The notes beneath the pieces were generated by a model, which saw only the letters and a list, made by a program, of their open reading frames with translations, was not told where the DNA came from and made no database searches. From assembly GCA_041690355.1 (NCBI GenBank), contig JAWLHK010000001.1, positions 124,001-188,000 of the forward strand: 64,000 bases of DNA. The letters run 5' to 3'. Positions 40,783 to 49,538 of this stretch are shown one piece after another; the first letter of the stretch is position 1; each line of letters opens with the position of its first letter. Source of the stretch: JAWLHK01 sp041690355 [NCBI: bacterium] (lineage in GTDB: Bacteria; J088; JAWLBW01). Made by a program: the position numbers and the translations under genes.

Positions 40783-41187
40783 ATGCGAATGCGGGAAGTC
40801 GCCGCCCTGAGCGGCCTTTCGGCGTCAACGCTGCGCAAATACGAAGCGCTCGGCCTCGTGCTCCCCTACAAGGAGAGCTCGGGACACCGCCTCTACTCCC
40901 AGCAGGATATCGCCTGGCTTCTTCTCCTGCGCACGTACTTCGAACGCACCGGCCGAACCCCCAGTTCGCTCGGCGACCTGCTGGCCATCGTACCCTTTCA
41001 GGACATCCGCCACGCAGTCCTCGGTGAGCCGTGCGCGGTCAGAAACACCGATTCGGTGTGCTGGCTCGTGCACGCCGACGATCCGGCCTGGCGGCGCAAG
41101 TGCCGCGACTGCCCCGGCTACCAGCAGAAGGACCGGTCTCTCGAGTTTCTGCGCCACTTCCGCGTGATTCCGCGCCTCAAAGGCTGA
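40783..41187 (+). CDS. MerR family regulator with a cysteine-rich C-terminus
   Basis: The start is placed at 40783 (MRMREVAALSGLSASTLRKY), where MerR domains begin; in-frame ATGs at 40720 and 40738 give longer versions. The 134-residue product has a MerR HTH (REVAALSGLSASTLRKYEAL, LGLVLPYKESSGHRLYSQQD) and a short effector part with four cysteines: EPCAVRN, SVCWLVH and KCRDCPGY. The C, C, CxxC arrangement suggests a metal or Fe-S sensor, but the spacing is not that of CueR, MerR or SoxR. An inverted repeat lies at 40689-40704. Confidence 0.75.
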   Translation: MRMREVAALSGLSASTLRKYEALGLVLPYKESSGHRLYSQQDIAWLLLLRTYFERTGRTPSSLGDLLAIVPFQDIRHAVLGEPCAVRNTDSVCWLVHADDPAWRRKCRDCPGYQQKDRSLEFLRHFRVIPRLKG

Positions 41188-41304
41188 GCGACTCTTTTCC
41201 ACTACCGGCGCCGCCGCGCCCGTGCGTCAAGGGGAAGCTCTGCGGCGCCCCCCTCGGTGGCAGACATGCTTCCGCGTCCCCCTACAATGGGAATCAGGGG
41301 AAGC

Positions 41305-41910
41305 ATGAAAGATACCGTCGTTTCCAACCGTAACGAATCGGTGCGCATGTTCGAGAGCCGCTTTCTCGAGGCTTTCTCGCACGTGCACCCGATTACGCCG
41401 CTGGTCCTCTTCGTCCCGGTCGTGGCCTGGTTTCTCTACACGGCCTTCGCAAGCGTCGGGCTGCACGCCGGAGAGGTGCTGGCCGGATTTCTCGGCGGTC
41501 TCTTCGCGTGGACGCTGCTTGAGTACACGCTGCACCGTCACGTCTTTCACTTCGCCCCCGACACACGCTGGGGGCGGCGGCTGCATTTCATCATGCACGG
41601 CGTGCATCACGAGTATCCGAACGACAGCACGCGGCTCGTCATGCCGCCGGGCCTGAGCATCCCGCTCGCCTTCGTCGTCCACGCGGGGCTCGCGGCCGCC
41701 GCCGGGCGCTTCGCCGCTCCGATGTTTGCCGGCATCGTGACCGGCTATCTCGCCTACGACATGCTGCACTACGCCGTGCACCACTTGCGCGCGCGCAATC
41801 GGCTCTTTCTGGCCCTCAAGCGCAACCACATGCTGCACCACTACCGCGACGACGACAGCCGCTACGGGGTCAGCACCCCCCTCTGGGACTACGTCTTTCG
41901 CACCCGCTGA
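41305..41910 (+). CDS. Fatty acid hydroxylase / sterol desaturase superfamily protein
   Basis: The start is placed at 41305 (MKDTVVSNRNESVRMFESRF), preceded by AGGGG; an in-frame ATG 48 nt upstream lacks a site. The 201-residue product is an integral membrane di-iron hydroxylase of the FA2H/Scs7 type. It has the histidine clusters HRHVFH, HFIMHGVHHEYP, HYAVHHL and NHMLHHY, with four membrane helices. FA2H-type enzymes add a 2-hydroxyl to fatty acids; in bacteria the acceptors are often lipid A, sphingolipids or aminolipids. The length and 'HG.HH.YP.D..RLV.PP' fit the FA2H subfamily well. Confidence 0.92.
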   Translation: MKDTVVSNRNESVRMFESRFLEAFSHVHPITPLVLFVPVVAWFLYTAFASVGLHAGEVLAGFLGGLFAWTLLEYTLHRHVFHFAPDTRWGRRLHFIMHGVHHEYPNDSTRLVMPPGLSIPLAFVVHAGLAAAAGRFAAPMFAGIVTGYLAYDMLHYAVHHLRARNRLFLALKRNHMLHHYRDDDSRYGVSTPLWDYVFRTR

Positions 41911-41915
41911 CCGAG

Positions 41916-41950
41916 AATTGACGAGTGACAATTTACAATTGACGATTTGC
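41916..41950 (+). repeat. Heptameric tandem array, family AATTGAC
   Basis: Five 7-bp units (AATTGAC, GAGTGAC, AATTTAC and GATTTGC types), 5 nt after the hydroxylase stop. Inverted partner at 42031-42065. Confidence 0.85.
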
Positions 41951-42030
41951 CGGAAACTGAGATACCGGCAGTCCAATACAGACATACGTCAGGCATGAGT
42001 CGTCGGGTCGGGGCAGAGTCTCGCCCGAGA

Positions 42031-42065
42031 AATCGTCAATCGTCATTCGTAAATTGTAAATTAAA
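42031..42065 (-). repeat. Heptameric tandem array, family AATTGAC, inverted
   Basis: Five 7-bp units read as AATCGTC/AATTGTA on the plus strand, the reverse complement of the array at 41916-41950. It ends inside the stop codon region of the convergent mgtE gene. Together the two enclose 80 bp. Confidence 0.85.
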
Positions 42066-43446
42066 GGAGGGTGCCGGTCAGCAGGGCCGAGGCGACCGTG
42101 AAGTAGATGACGACGCCGGTGACATCGACCAGGGTCGCCACGAACGGGGTCGACGAGGTCGCCGGATCGGCCCCGAGCCGCTTCATGAGAAAAGGGAGCA
42201 TCGAGCCCGTCAGCGTGCCCCAGAGCACGACGCCGAGCAGTGAGATGCCGACGACGAGGGCCACCAGATACCAGTGTTCCCCGTAAACGTGAAAGACCTG
42301 CTCCCAGACGGCGACGCGCAGAAACCCGATGACGCCGAGCATCGAGCCCAGCGCCAGCCCCGAGAAGATCTCGCGGCGCATGACCTGCCACCAGTCGTGC
42401 AGGCGCAGTTCGCCAACGGCCAGCGCGCGAATGACGAGCGTGGCGGCCTGCGAGCCGCTGTTGCCCCCGCTCGAGATGATGAGCGGCACGAACAGGGCGA
42501 GAATGACGGCGCGTGCTATCTGGTCCTCGAAATAGGCCATGGCGCTTGCGGTCAGCATCTCGCCGATGAACAGGACGACGAGCCAGGGGGCGCGCTTGCC
42601 GAACAGTTCCCCGAACGAGGTGTTCAGATACGGCTCGTCGAGCGCCTCGGTGCCGCCGAGCTTCTGAATGTCTTCGGTGGCCTCGCGCTCGGCGACGTCG
42701 AGCACGTCGTCATGGGTCACGATGCCCACGAGCACGCCGCCGGCATCGGTCACCGGCAGGGCTACCCGCCCGTAGGCGCGAAAGGCCTCAATGGCCGATT
42801 CCTGATCTTCGGTGGCCCGCAGTGACACGAAGCGCTCGTCCATCAGATCGGCCAGCTTCGTTTCGGGATTGGCCAGCAGCAGTTCGCGGATGCGCAGATC
42901 GTCGATGAGGCGGCCGCCCTGATCGATCAGGTAGACCACGTTGAGCGTCTCGCTGTCCTTGCCGTGGCGGCGGATGTGCTCGAGCGCTTCCCTCACATTC
43001 CACTCGGGGCGCAGCGAGACGAATTCGGGGGTCATGAGGCGCCCGATGCTCCCCTCGGGGTAGCCGAGCAGCGTGAGCGTGACCTTGCGCTCTTCGGGCG
43101 AGAGCAGCACGATGAGCCGCTGCGCCACGGCGCCGGGCAGCTCCTCGAGAAAGGCCGTCCGGTCGTCGGGGCTCAGTTCGTTGAGCACGCCGGCGAGAAA
43201 GTCCTTCTCCTGCGCCAGCGCCTCGACCAGCGCCTGCTGCTTCTCGAAGGGCATGTACTCGAAGGCGTCGGCGGCCAGGCCGCGAGGGAGCAGGCGAAAG
43301 ACGATGACGTCTTCCTGGCGCGAAAGATCGGCGATGAGCGCGGCAATTTCCGGCGGGGTCCACTCGGCGAGCAGCCCGCTCAGGGCGCGGAAATCGCGGC
43401 GCTCAATCAGCTCTTCGATCTCGGGTTTGAACAGGTGCTCGAGCAT
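42061..43446 (-). CDS. mgtE: Magnesium transporter MgtE, paralogue 1
   Basis: The 461-residue product has the complete MgtE order: a helical N domain (about 1-125, SGLLAEWTPPEIAALIADLS), a CBS pair (about 135-260; MTPEFVSLRPEWNVREALEH, TDAGGVLVGIVTHDDVLDVA) and five membrane helices with the pore region PLIISSGGNSGSQAATLVIR, then GTLTGSMLPFLMKRLGADPA. MgtE is a Mg2+ channel gated by cytosolic Mg2+ through the N and CBS domains. A second full-length copy lies at 58136. Confidence 0.95.
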   Translation of the reverse strand: MLEHLFKPEIEELIERRDFRALSGLLAEWTPPEIAALIADLSRQEDVIVFRLLPRGLAADAFEYMPFEKQQALVEALAQEKDFLAGVLNELSPDDRTAFLEELPGAVAQRLIVLLSPEERKVTLTLLGYPEGSIGRLMTPEFVSLRPEWNVREALEHIRRHGKDSETLNVVYLIDQGGRLIDDLRIRELLLANPETKLADLMDERFVSLRATEDQESAIEAFRAYGRVALPVTDAGGVLVGIVTHDDVLDVAEREATEDIQKLGGTEALDEPYLNTSFGELFGKRAPWLVVLFIGEMLTASAMAYFEDQIARAVILALFVPLIISSGGNSGSQAATLVIRALAVGELRLHDWWQVMRREIFSGLALGSMLGVIGFLRVAVWEQVFHVYGEHWYLVALVVGISLLGVVLWGTLTGSMLPFLMKRLGADPATSSTPFVATLVDVTGVVIYFTVASALLTGTLL

Positions 43447-43489
43447 GGAATTCTACAGGGTAGCGCAAAGTCTTTTTCGCCGCCCGGGC

Positions 43490-43529
43490 AGAAAGAAAGC
43501 GGCCGCACGGGGGTCACCCTGCGGCCGCT
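43490..43529 (-). terminator. Intrinsic terminator of the ferritin-like gene
   Basis: A perfect 10-bp stem, AGCGGCCGCA (43498-43507) with its complement (43520-43529), has a 12-nt loop and is followed on the minus strand by TTTCTTTC. Confidence 0.75.
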
Positions 43530-43556
43530 GCGGAAAAGGAGGAAGAAGCGAGCCGG

Positions 43557-44519
43557 TCAGTTCACGTATTTGGCCGAAACGGCCTCGTCGGCCATCTGCT
43601 CCATGGTCATCGCCCGGACGCGCCTGGCTTCTTCGGCGTCGTAGAGGTCGACCATGTATTTTCCGGGGGCCCCTGCGACGCGCGAAATGAATTCGCCGAA
43701 GAGCGGGCCGAGGCGCGGATGATTGTAGGTCTGGCGCAGCTTGTAGAGGAACTGGGCGAAGGGGCGGTTGAGCAACTTGGGCTTCTCCGACAGCATCTGC
43801 ATGCGCTTGAACGCCTCGGTCATGCGCTTGCCCTGCGGGTCGAGAAGGTCCATCGGGTTGAGGAACACGGCGATCATGAAGGGCCGCGCGTAGTAGAGCA
43901 TGTTCATGAAGGCCCAGGCGGCCTTGGCCCATTCTTCGCGGGTCTTCTTCGTGCTCGGCAGCCGGCCCTGTTCAGCCAGATCGGCGTAGTACTCCATCAT
44001 GAAGTAATCCATGGCGATGTGCCGCGATTCGTCGCGGTTGATGAGATCCATGGCCTGGTTCGACATGTCGTCGTTCACATAGTCATTGAGCGACCGCAGC
44101 AGCGCAATGTCGAGCATGAGTTCGCCCGACGTGATGTAGACGTTGGCAATCTCGGGCGACACGTAGCGGATGGCATCCAGAAAATGCGGGCGAAAACGCA
44201 CCAGCTCGGGGCTCGTGCGGTAGATGCGGTAGTTGCTGACGTTGTAGAAATCGGCCAGCCGCTCGGCGACCTGGGCGTGGCGTTCTTCATCGGCCACGAA
44301 GGTCGCGAAAATCTTCTTGAGAATCGGGTCTTCGACCAGATCGCGCTGCACCGCGAACAGGGCGCCCGCCAGCCGCTCGATGGCCGCCATATCGGTAAAG
44401 TACTGCACGATCGTGGTTTCTTCATCGCGGCTCATCTGCCGCGGCTTGACCGTCCAGTCGAGCTGATCGATTTTCCACTGACCGGCCCGGCATTTTTCCA
44501 GCATGCGTTCGAGATCCAT
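43557..44519 (-). CDS. Ferritin-like diiron protein, putative oxygenase
   Basis: The start is 44519 (MDLERMLEKCRAGQWKIDQL), supported by GGAGG six bases upstream; the frame extends 11 codons further. The 320-residue product has the four-helix diiron pattern: Glu48 (AAIERLAGALF), Glu78-x-x-His81 (DEERHAQ), Glu133 (SGELMLDIALL) and Glu164-x-x-His167 (DESRHIAMD). The C-terminal third is helical without a recognised domain. It is not a close relative of the 17861 protein: the two align only through the ligand helices. Divergent from a DUF2236 oxygenase gene with a palindrome between them, so the two are probably co-regulated. Confidence 0.87.
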   Translation of the reverse strand: MDLERMLEKCRAGQWKIDQLDWTVKPRQMSRDEETTIVQYFTDMAAIERLAGALFAVQRDLVEDPILKKIFATFVADEERHAQVAERLADFYNVSNYRIYRTSPELVRFRPHFLDAIRYVSPEIANVYITSGELMLDIALLRSLNDYVNDDMSNQAMDLINRDESRHIAMDYFMMEYYADLAEQGRLPSTKKTREEWAKAAWAFMNMLYYARPFMIAVFLNPMDLLDPQGKRMTEAFKRMQMLSEKPKLLNRPFAQFLYKLRQTYNHPRLGPLFGEFISRVAGAPGKYMVDLYDAEEARRVRAMTMEQMADEAVSAKYVN

Positions 44520-44571
44520 GCGCGCCTCCTCGCTCCGTCGAGCGTTCGACAACCGCCTTCATGATACCATC

Positions 44572-44587
44572 TACCTATCGGTAGGTA
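44572..44587. promoter_or_regulatory. Palindrome in the divergent diiron/DUF2236 promoter region
   Basis: Arms TACCTA (44572-44577) and TAGGTA (44582-44587) with a 4-bp spacer, flanked by two near-identical ATGATA-N-CAT elements. A symmetric operator-like site in the only gap between the two genes; no TetR gene is adjacent. Confidence 0.6.
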
Positions 44588-44640
44588 AAATATGATAGCA
44601 TGGATTGCACACCCACGGTATTCCCCCACGGAGCGTTTTC

Positions 44641-45585
44641 ATGGCGTTACCTGACAGGCTCCCTCCCGATCTGGAGGAGCTGGCGCGCGAAGTGCGCGAT
44701 CCGAAAGCCGGTTTTTTCGGTCCGGGCTCCTATCTCTGGCGGCTGCTCCGCGAAAACACGATCCAGCTCGCCGGCCCCTACGCCGCCCTGATGCAGGTCG
44801 CCCATCCCCATGTGGCCCAGGGGGTTGCCGAGCACAGCGCCTACGACACGGATCCGATCGGACGACTGCGGCGTACCTTCACGGCCGTGCATCGCATCGT
44901 TTTCGGCAGCCTGGACGCCGCCCTCGAAGCGGCCCTGCAGACGCGCAACATCCACAAACGGGTCCAGGGGACGCTCCCCACTCCCACGCAGGCCTTCGAA
45001 GAGGGTTCCCGCTATCACGCGAACCGCGCCGATCTGCTGCTCTGGGTCCAGGCCACCCTCATCGAGGGGGCGATGCTCGGGCATGAACGGTTCGTGCGCC
45101 CGCTTTCCCAAGACGAACGCGAAGGACTTTACCGCGAGCTCACGATCTGCGGGCGCCTGTTCGGCGTTCCCAAGAAATCCTTCCCGGCCGATTACGCCGC
45201 CTTCCGCATCTGGTACGAACGCCAGATCGAAGAGACCCTCGAGGTCACGCCCGCCGGCAAAGACATCGCCGACAACATCATCTGGAATGCGGGCTATTAC
45301 AAAGTGGCCGCGCCGCTGATCATCCTCTCGGCGTCCGGCATGCTCCCGCCCCGCATCCGCAGACAGTACGGACTGCCGTGGAACCGGCTGATGGAGGGGG
45401 CCTTCGAGGCGTTCAGCCTGGGGGTGCGCCAGGGGCGCATTGCCGTACCCCGCTTCGTGCTCTACCGCTCGGCCTACCTGAACGGGCTGCGGCGCATGCA
45501 CGAGCCCCTCCCCCCGCTGAGCGGGGTGGCCCCCATCCGCATGCCGCTCCCCGGCGAGCAGTACCTGCAGCGGCTGGTTCCCTGA
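44641..45585 (+). CDS. DUF2236 / MpaB-type haem oxygenase-family protein
   Basis: The start is 44641 (MALPDRLPPDLEELAREVRD) with GGAG 7 nt upstream. The 314-residue product belongs to the 'oxygenase MpaB family' (DUF2236, related to the rubber oxygenase Lcp fold): GSYLWRLLRENTIQLAGPYA, LMQVAHPHVAQGVAEHSAYD with the conserved His, RRTFTAVHRIVFG and the helical WVQATLIEGAMLGHERFV. Family members bind b-type haem and act on hydrophobic substrates (latex clearing) or in fungal mycophenolate processing (MpaB'). Divergent from a ferritin-like diiron gene. Substrate unknown. Confidence 0.9.
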   Translation: MALPDRLPPDLEELAREVRDPKAGFFGPGSYLWRLLRENTIQLAGPYAALMQVAHPHVAQGVAEHSAYDTDPIGRLRRTFTAVHRIVFGSLDAALEAALQTRNIHKRVQGTLPTPTQAFEEGSRYHANRADLLLWVQATLIEGAMLGHERFVRPLSQDEREGLYRELTICGRLFGVPKKSFPADYAAFRIWYERQIEETLEVTPAGKDIADNIIWNAGYYKVAAPLIILSASGMLPPRIRRQYGLPWNRLMEGAFEAFSLGVRQGRIAVPRFVLYRSAYLNGLRRMHEPLPPLSGVAPIRMPLPGEQYLQRLVP

Positions 45586-45607
45586 GGAGAAGGCCGCAGA
45601 AGGGCAT

Positions 45608-45638
45608 AAAAAAACCCGGACACGAGTCCGGGTTTTTT
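45608..45638. terminator. Bidirectional intrinsic terminator
   Basis: Stem CCCGGAC/GTCCGGG with a 4-nt loop, flanked by seven A residues on one side and six T residues on the other. It serves the DUF2236 gene (+) and the small membrane protein gene (-). Confidence 0.93.
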
Positions 45639-45657
45639 CGTGGGCGTGCGGCGACCC

Positions 45658-45876
45658 TTACTTGCTTTCCATCACGGCGATGGAGAAGACGAAGGTCGTC
45701 CCGAAGGACGCCAGCGCGAAGGCGAACCAGAGGTAGTGGGTCACCAGGTTGGGCACTTCGAGCAGGCCCATGGCCGCGAAAACCACGGTAAGCAGGGCGC
45801 CGAGACCGGCCAGAATCTTGTAGCTCTGCGTTTCGTGCGCGGACGAAAAGTTCTCGGAAGCGGAATGATCACTCAT
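45658..45876 (-). CDS. Small two-helix membrane protein
   Basis: The start is 45876 (MSDHSASENFSSAHETQSYK); an ATG at 45882 is also possible. The 72-residue product has two transmembrane helices (ILAGLGALLTVVFAAMGLLE; YLWFAFALASFGTTFVFSIA) and charged ends. I recognise no family. Its position after a strong bidirectional terminator and its own AGAG site support a separate transcript. Subunits of respiratory complexes can look like this, but nothing adjacent supports that. Confidence 0.65.
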   Translation of the reverse strand: MSDHSASENFSSAHETQSYKILAGLGALLTVVFAAMGLLEVPNLVTHYLWFAFALASFGTTFVFSIAVMESK

Positions 45877-45988
45877 GGTCATCTCTCTGCGGAAAAGAGG
45901 GGAAACTAGCGCATAGTGTACCAGCCGGGCGGCGAAAATCCCATGCCCCACCTTGTCGGGGTGCCGGGGCGGTGCTAACCTGCTCCGC

Positions 45989-48931
45989 ATGCGCCGCACG
46001 TTGCCCGCAGGTCTGCTGCTCTGCCTGGTTCTGGCGCTGCCCCGACCGGCGGCCGCCGCAAGTCCCGGCCCTGCGGAACGGGAGCTCCGGCTCGAAACGA
46101 TCTTTCCCGCCATCGCAGGCAAGAACCGGGTGCGATGGTTTGATTTCGACTGGCAGTACCACGATTTTCAACCGGTGGCCGGGGGGGCCCCGGTGCGCCT
46201 CTATTTCTACGAGTCGGAGCGCAACGTGGCCAACATGGCCAAACCGATGATCGACGCGGCCTACACCGATCTGGCGCGCACCTTCGACTACGTGCCGCAG
46301 GTCGACATCCCCTTTCTGCTCTATAATTCGCACTTCGAGTTCGAGTCGACACAGGCCTTCTTCATCTCCGAGGGTGTCCTCGGCGTGACCAGCACCCAGG
46401 ATCTGACCATGGCGCTCCCCTACTGGGGCGAGCACTGGCGGTTCCGGCACGTCATGCGCCATGAGCTGGCCCACCAGTTCACCATTCAGAAAGTGCTCTC
46501 CGTGAGCGCCGACGCCCCCTGCAATCCACTGCAGTACATGCCGCTCTGGTTCATCGAGGGTCTGGCCGAGCACGTCTCGCTCGGCCATCTGACGTCCGAC
46601 GTGCACGCCGTTCTCGCCGACCGGGCCATCCGCCGGGGGGATGACGATGATGAAGAGATCCCGGCCTTCTTCGACATGATGCCGATGACCTTCGAGCGCG
46701 TCTATCTCATCGGCCATGCGCAAGTGCGGTTTCTGAACGAGACCTTCGGCGAAGACACCGCCGTGCGCCTGCTGCAGGAGTCGCCGAGCCTGTGCACCTC
46801 ATTCTCTTTCTTTTCGGCCTCGTCAGCCGCCGTCGACTTTGCCGGACTCATCGCCAGGGTTACGGGGTGGACCCCCGACATGATCGAAACGCAGTGGCGC
46901 GCCTGGGTCGAGAACCTCGTCGCGCCGGCCCGCGCCGCCCGCCACGCGCTCGAGACCCTCGAGATCGTCGACCACCTCGGCGCCGGCGAAATCGATTCCT
47001 TCTCGCTGAGCCCCGACGGAACGACCCTCTTCTACCGGACCCTCGACATGGACACCGGGGTGGCGCGCCTCTACCTCAAGGATCTGCGCGACCCCGACTC
47101 TCAGCACGAGGTCACCTCGGACCGGCGTATCGGCCTGACCTCGCTGCACCCGTTCGACCGGCGGGTGACGGCCATCGGCAGCGATCGCGTCGCCTACATC
47201 GGCCGCGACGGAGCGACCGACGTGCTCTTCGTGCGCACATGGCGGCGCGAAGAAGACGGCGGCAACGTCCGGTTCCGCCTCGGAAAAGAACGAAAACACA
47301 GGCTGAATCATTACGGGAACCTCATCGAGGGCGGCTACCCTGCGATTCACCCGCAGACCGGGTCGGTCTACCTCATCGGGCTCGACCGGCGCACGGGGCG
47401 CCTCGATGTCTTCGCCTTCCGCGATCCGCTCGCCGAAGAGCCGGGTCTGCTGCGCATCACCGACGACCTCTACGCCGAGACGGGCCTGACCATCGATCCC
47501 GACGGGACCGTTTTCGTGTCGACCGACGCAACCCTCGACGCCCGCTTCGAGATCGTCCGCATCGAGGCGGGGCGCAAGATTCCCCTCACCGACTTTCCGG
47601 GTAATGCCGAGGCCGTCGGGGCGGCGCCGGGGGGCGAACGCGGCTTCGTCTTTCAGGCCGACGCCACCGGCTTTCGCCAGGTCTACCGGTACGACGACGG
47701 GCGCGTGACCCGCGTCTCCGAGGTGCCCACCTCGCTCGGGAACCCGGCCGTCGACGCCGACGGACACCTCCTGGGCATCGCGCTCGTCGACGGCAAACGG
47801 CGCGTCGTGCGCATCCGCGAACCGGTGTCCGAGCCGGTCCCCTTCGCCCGCGAACCGGAGCTGGTCGCCTGGGAAATTCCCCGGGAAGAGATCGGCGACA
47901 CCCCCGACTACAACCCGTACCGGCCGGCGAACTACGACCTGATCGGCGCCCAGGCGGCCGCCGCGGGGGGGCCGTTCGCCTACGGCGATCTCGTCTTCGC
48001 CGATCTCTTCAAGAACCATATCGCCGGCCTCTCGGCCGTCTACAGCGGCGCGCTCGACATCGGCGAGTTCCGCCTCTTCTATCTGGATCGTACTTCGCGT
48101 CTGGCCAAGGGGGGATCGGCCTATCTCTACAATGGGCTGCAGCTCGAGCCCGGCTTCCAGAACGGCGGCGAAACGTTTCTGCTCCAGCGGGCGGGGGCCA
48201 GCTTCGACGTCGAGTATCCGTTCGGCACGTATACGCGCGTCTCGGCTTCGCTGGCGCCGCAGCGGCTGCGTGCCTACCGCTTCAGCAACCCCGGGAGCGA
48301 GTTCGCCGAATCACGGCGCCTCAGCGTCTTCGCTACCGAGCTGCGCCTGCAGTACGCCCTCGACACGCTGCGCATGTCGTTGTTCGGGCCGGTGCGCGGA
48401 TTCTCCTTCGTGGTCAACGGCAGCGGCACGCTGACCTTCGGCGGCCCGCGCCCCTTCTCGCGCGCCGAAACCGACATCCAGTACTACTATCCGTTCATTC
48501 ACGGCTACGAACGTTTCGTGGGCTCGCTGCGCGTCGCCGGGGGCACAAGCCTGGGGGGCGTCTTCCGCGAGCAGTACTACATCCCGGCGGCCTACAACCT
48601 GCGCGCGATCCCCGAGGCGAGCGACGATCTCTACGGCGAACACTACCTGCTGTCGCAGGCCGAAGTACAGTTCCCCCTCTCGCCGGTTCTGGGGGACTTT
48701 CTCTTCCTGCAGGGGGTGGTCGGCTTCGACGCGGGGGGCATTGCCTTCGCCATCGAGCGGGTTCTCGATGCCCGGGTCGCCGCGGGGGTCGTCGGCGCGA
48801 ACCTCGGCATCGGTCCGGTGGCGCTTCGTCTCCACTACGCCAAGCCGGTCGACATCGGCCGCGGCGTCACCGATACCGGCTGGATGAGCTACCTCTCGGT
48901 CCTGCTGTCACCGCTTCTGTTCGCGCAGTAG
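45989..48931 (+). CDS. Metalloprotease-propeller-outer-membrane-barrel fusion protein
   Basis: The start is 45989 (MRRTLPAGLLLCLVLALPRP), giving a signal peptide. The 980-residue product has three parts. Residues about 60-330 are a gluzincin-type metallopeptidase (peptidase MA-like) with HELAH (His158, Glu159, His162) and a downstream Glu in LWFIEGLAEHVS (Glu190). Residues about 335-650 are a TolB/PD40-like beta-propeller (DSFSLSPDGTTLFYR; GLTIDPDGTVFVSTDATLDA). From about 660 to the end are beta strands of a BamA/surface-antigen-like 'D15' outer-membrane barrel (LSAVYSGALDIGEFRLFYLD; EVQFPLSPVLGDFLFLQGVV; terminal aromatic-rich strand). A protease tethered by its own barrel to the outer membrane is inferred. 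Confidence 0.87.
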   Translation: MRRTLPAGLLLCLVLALPRPAAAASPGPAERELRLETIFPAIAGKNRVRWFDFDWQYHDFQPVAGGAPVRLYFYESERNVANMAKPMIDAAYTDLARTFDYVPQVDIPFLLYNSHFEFESTQAFFISEGVLGVTSTQDLTMALPYWGEHWRFRHVMRHELAHQFTIQKVLSVSADAPCNPLQYMPLWFIEGLAEHVSLGHLTSDVHAVLADRAIRRGDDDDEEIPAFFDMMPMTFERVYLIGHAQVRFLNETFGEDTAVRLLQESPSLCTSFSFFSASSAAVDFAGLIARVTGWTPDMIETQWRAWVENLVAPARAARHALETLEIVDHLGAGEIDSFSLSPDGTTLFYRTLDMDTGVARLYLKDLRDPDSQHEVTSDRRIGLTSLHPFDRRVTAIGSDRVAYIGRDGATDVLFVRTWRREEDGGNVRFRLGKERKHRLNHYGNLIEGGYPAIHPQTGSVYLIGLDRRTGRLDVFAFRDPLAEEPGLLRITDDLYAETGLTIDPDGTVFVSTDATLDARFEIVRIEAGRKIPLTDFPGNAEAVGAAPGGERGFVFQADATGFRQVYRYDDGRVTRVSEVPTSLGNPAVDADGHLLGIALVDGKRRVVRIREPVSEPVPFAREPELVAWEIPREEIGDTPDYNPYRPANYDLIGAQAAAAGGPFAYGDLVFADLFKNHIAGLSAVYSGALDIGEFRLFYLDRTSRLAKGGSAYLYNGLQLEPGFQNGGETFLLQRAGASFDVEYPFGTYTRVSASLAPQRLRAYRFSNPGSEFAESRRLSVFATELRLQYALDTLRMSLFGPVRGFSFVVNGSGTLTFGGPRPFSRAETDIQYYYPFIHGYERFVGSLRVAGGTSLGGVFREQYYIPAAYNLRAIPEASDDLYGEHYLLSQAEVQFPLSPVLGDFLFLQGVVGFDAGGIAFAIERVLDARVAAGVVGANLGIGPVALRLHYAKPVDIGRGVTDTGWMSYLSVLLSPLLFAQ

Positions 48932-49007
48932 CCGGCCTTCCGGTTTCCCGCGCAAGTAGACACGCGCGGCGGGGTCCGAGGCGCCGCCGGAACGGATCCT
49001 GCCGGGC

Positions 49008-49412
49008 TCAGCGGTACGCCTTCAGTTCGCGGTTGGCCGCCTCGGCACGTTTGGCCAGCGTGCGGCGCAGGAACTGGCTGACCTCGATCAGGTCTTCGAG
49101 GCCGAGGCTGCCGATGGCATTCTTGGCGGCCATGACCGTGCCCGGCTGGCGGGGAATTCCGCTGCGCACACGGCGCCCGGCGGATGCACGGCCGCCGCGC
49201 GCGCGCGGGGCCGCCTCGGGGAGACCGAAGGCCCTGCGCACATCGGGCTGCGTGCTTGCCGCCACGCCCACCGAACCGGGGGTCATGCCCGAGGCCTTGG
49301 CCGCCTGGGCGACTTTGTCTTTGCGGCTCATCGACTCCCAGCCCTTGGGCGGACGCTTGAGAAACGTGCGCAGCTTTTCGATCTTGGTAGTTCCGTTCGC
49401 TCGCTTGGCCAT
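49008..49412 (-). CDS. Hypothetical basic protein
   Basis: The 134-residue product is rich in Arg, Lys and Ala (MAKRANGTTKIEKLRTFLKR) and contains a helix-turn-like segment (SMSRKDKVAQAAKASGMTPGSVG). After an Arg-rich linker (RARGGRASAGRRVRSGIPRQ) it ends in a helix (LGLEDLIEVSQFLRRTLAKR). It may bind nucleic acid. No family recognised. It lies between convergent and divergent neighbours with its own gaps. Confidence 0.6.
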   Translation of the reverse strand: MAKRANGTTKIEKLRTFLKRPPKGWESMSRKDKVAQAAKASGMTPGSVGVAASTQPDVRRAFGLPEAAPRARGGRASAGRRVRSGIPRQPGTVMAAKNAIGSLGLEDLIEVSQFLRRTLAKRAEAANRELKAYR

Positions 49413-49538
49413 AAAGCGGTCATCCTCGCATCGGTGAAGTAATCGTCTTCGCGTCTTTGCACGCGCGGCGCGACCCGCAGAACGCGGGTTGTCGCGATTA
49501 TTCTAGCGCTTCGCCCAGCGGGACACACGCCGAAAACG

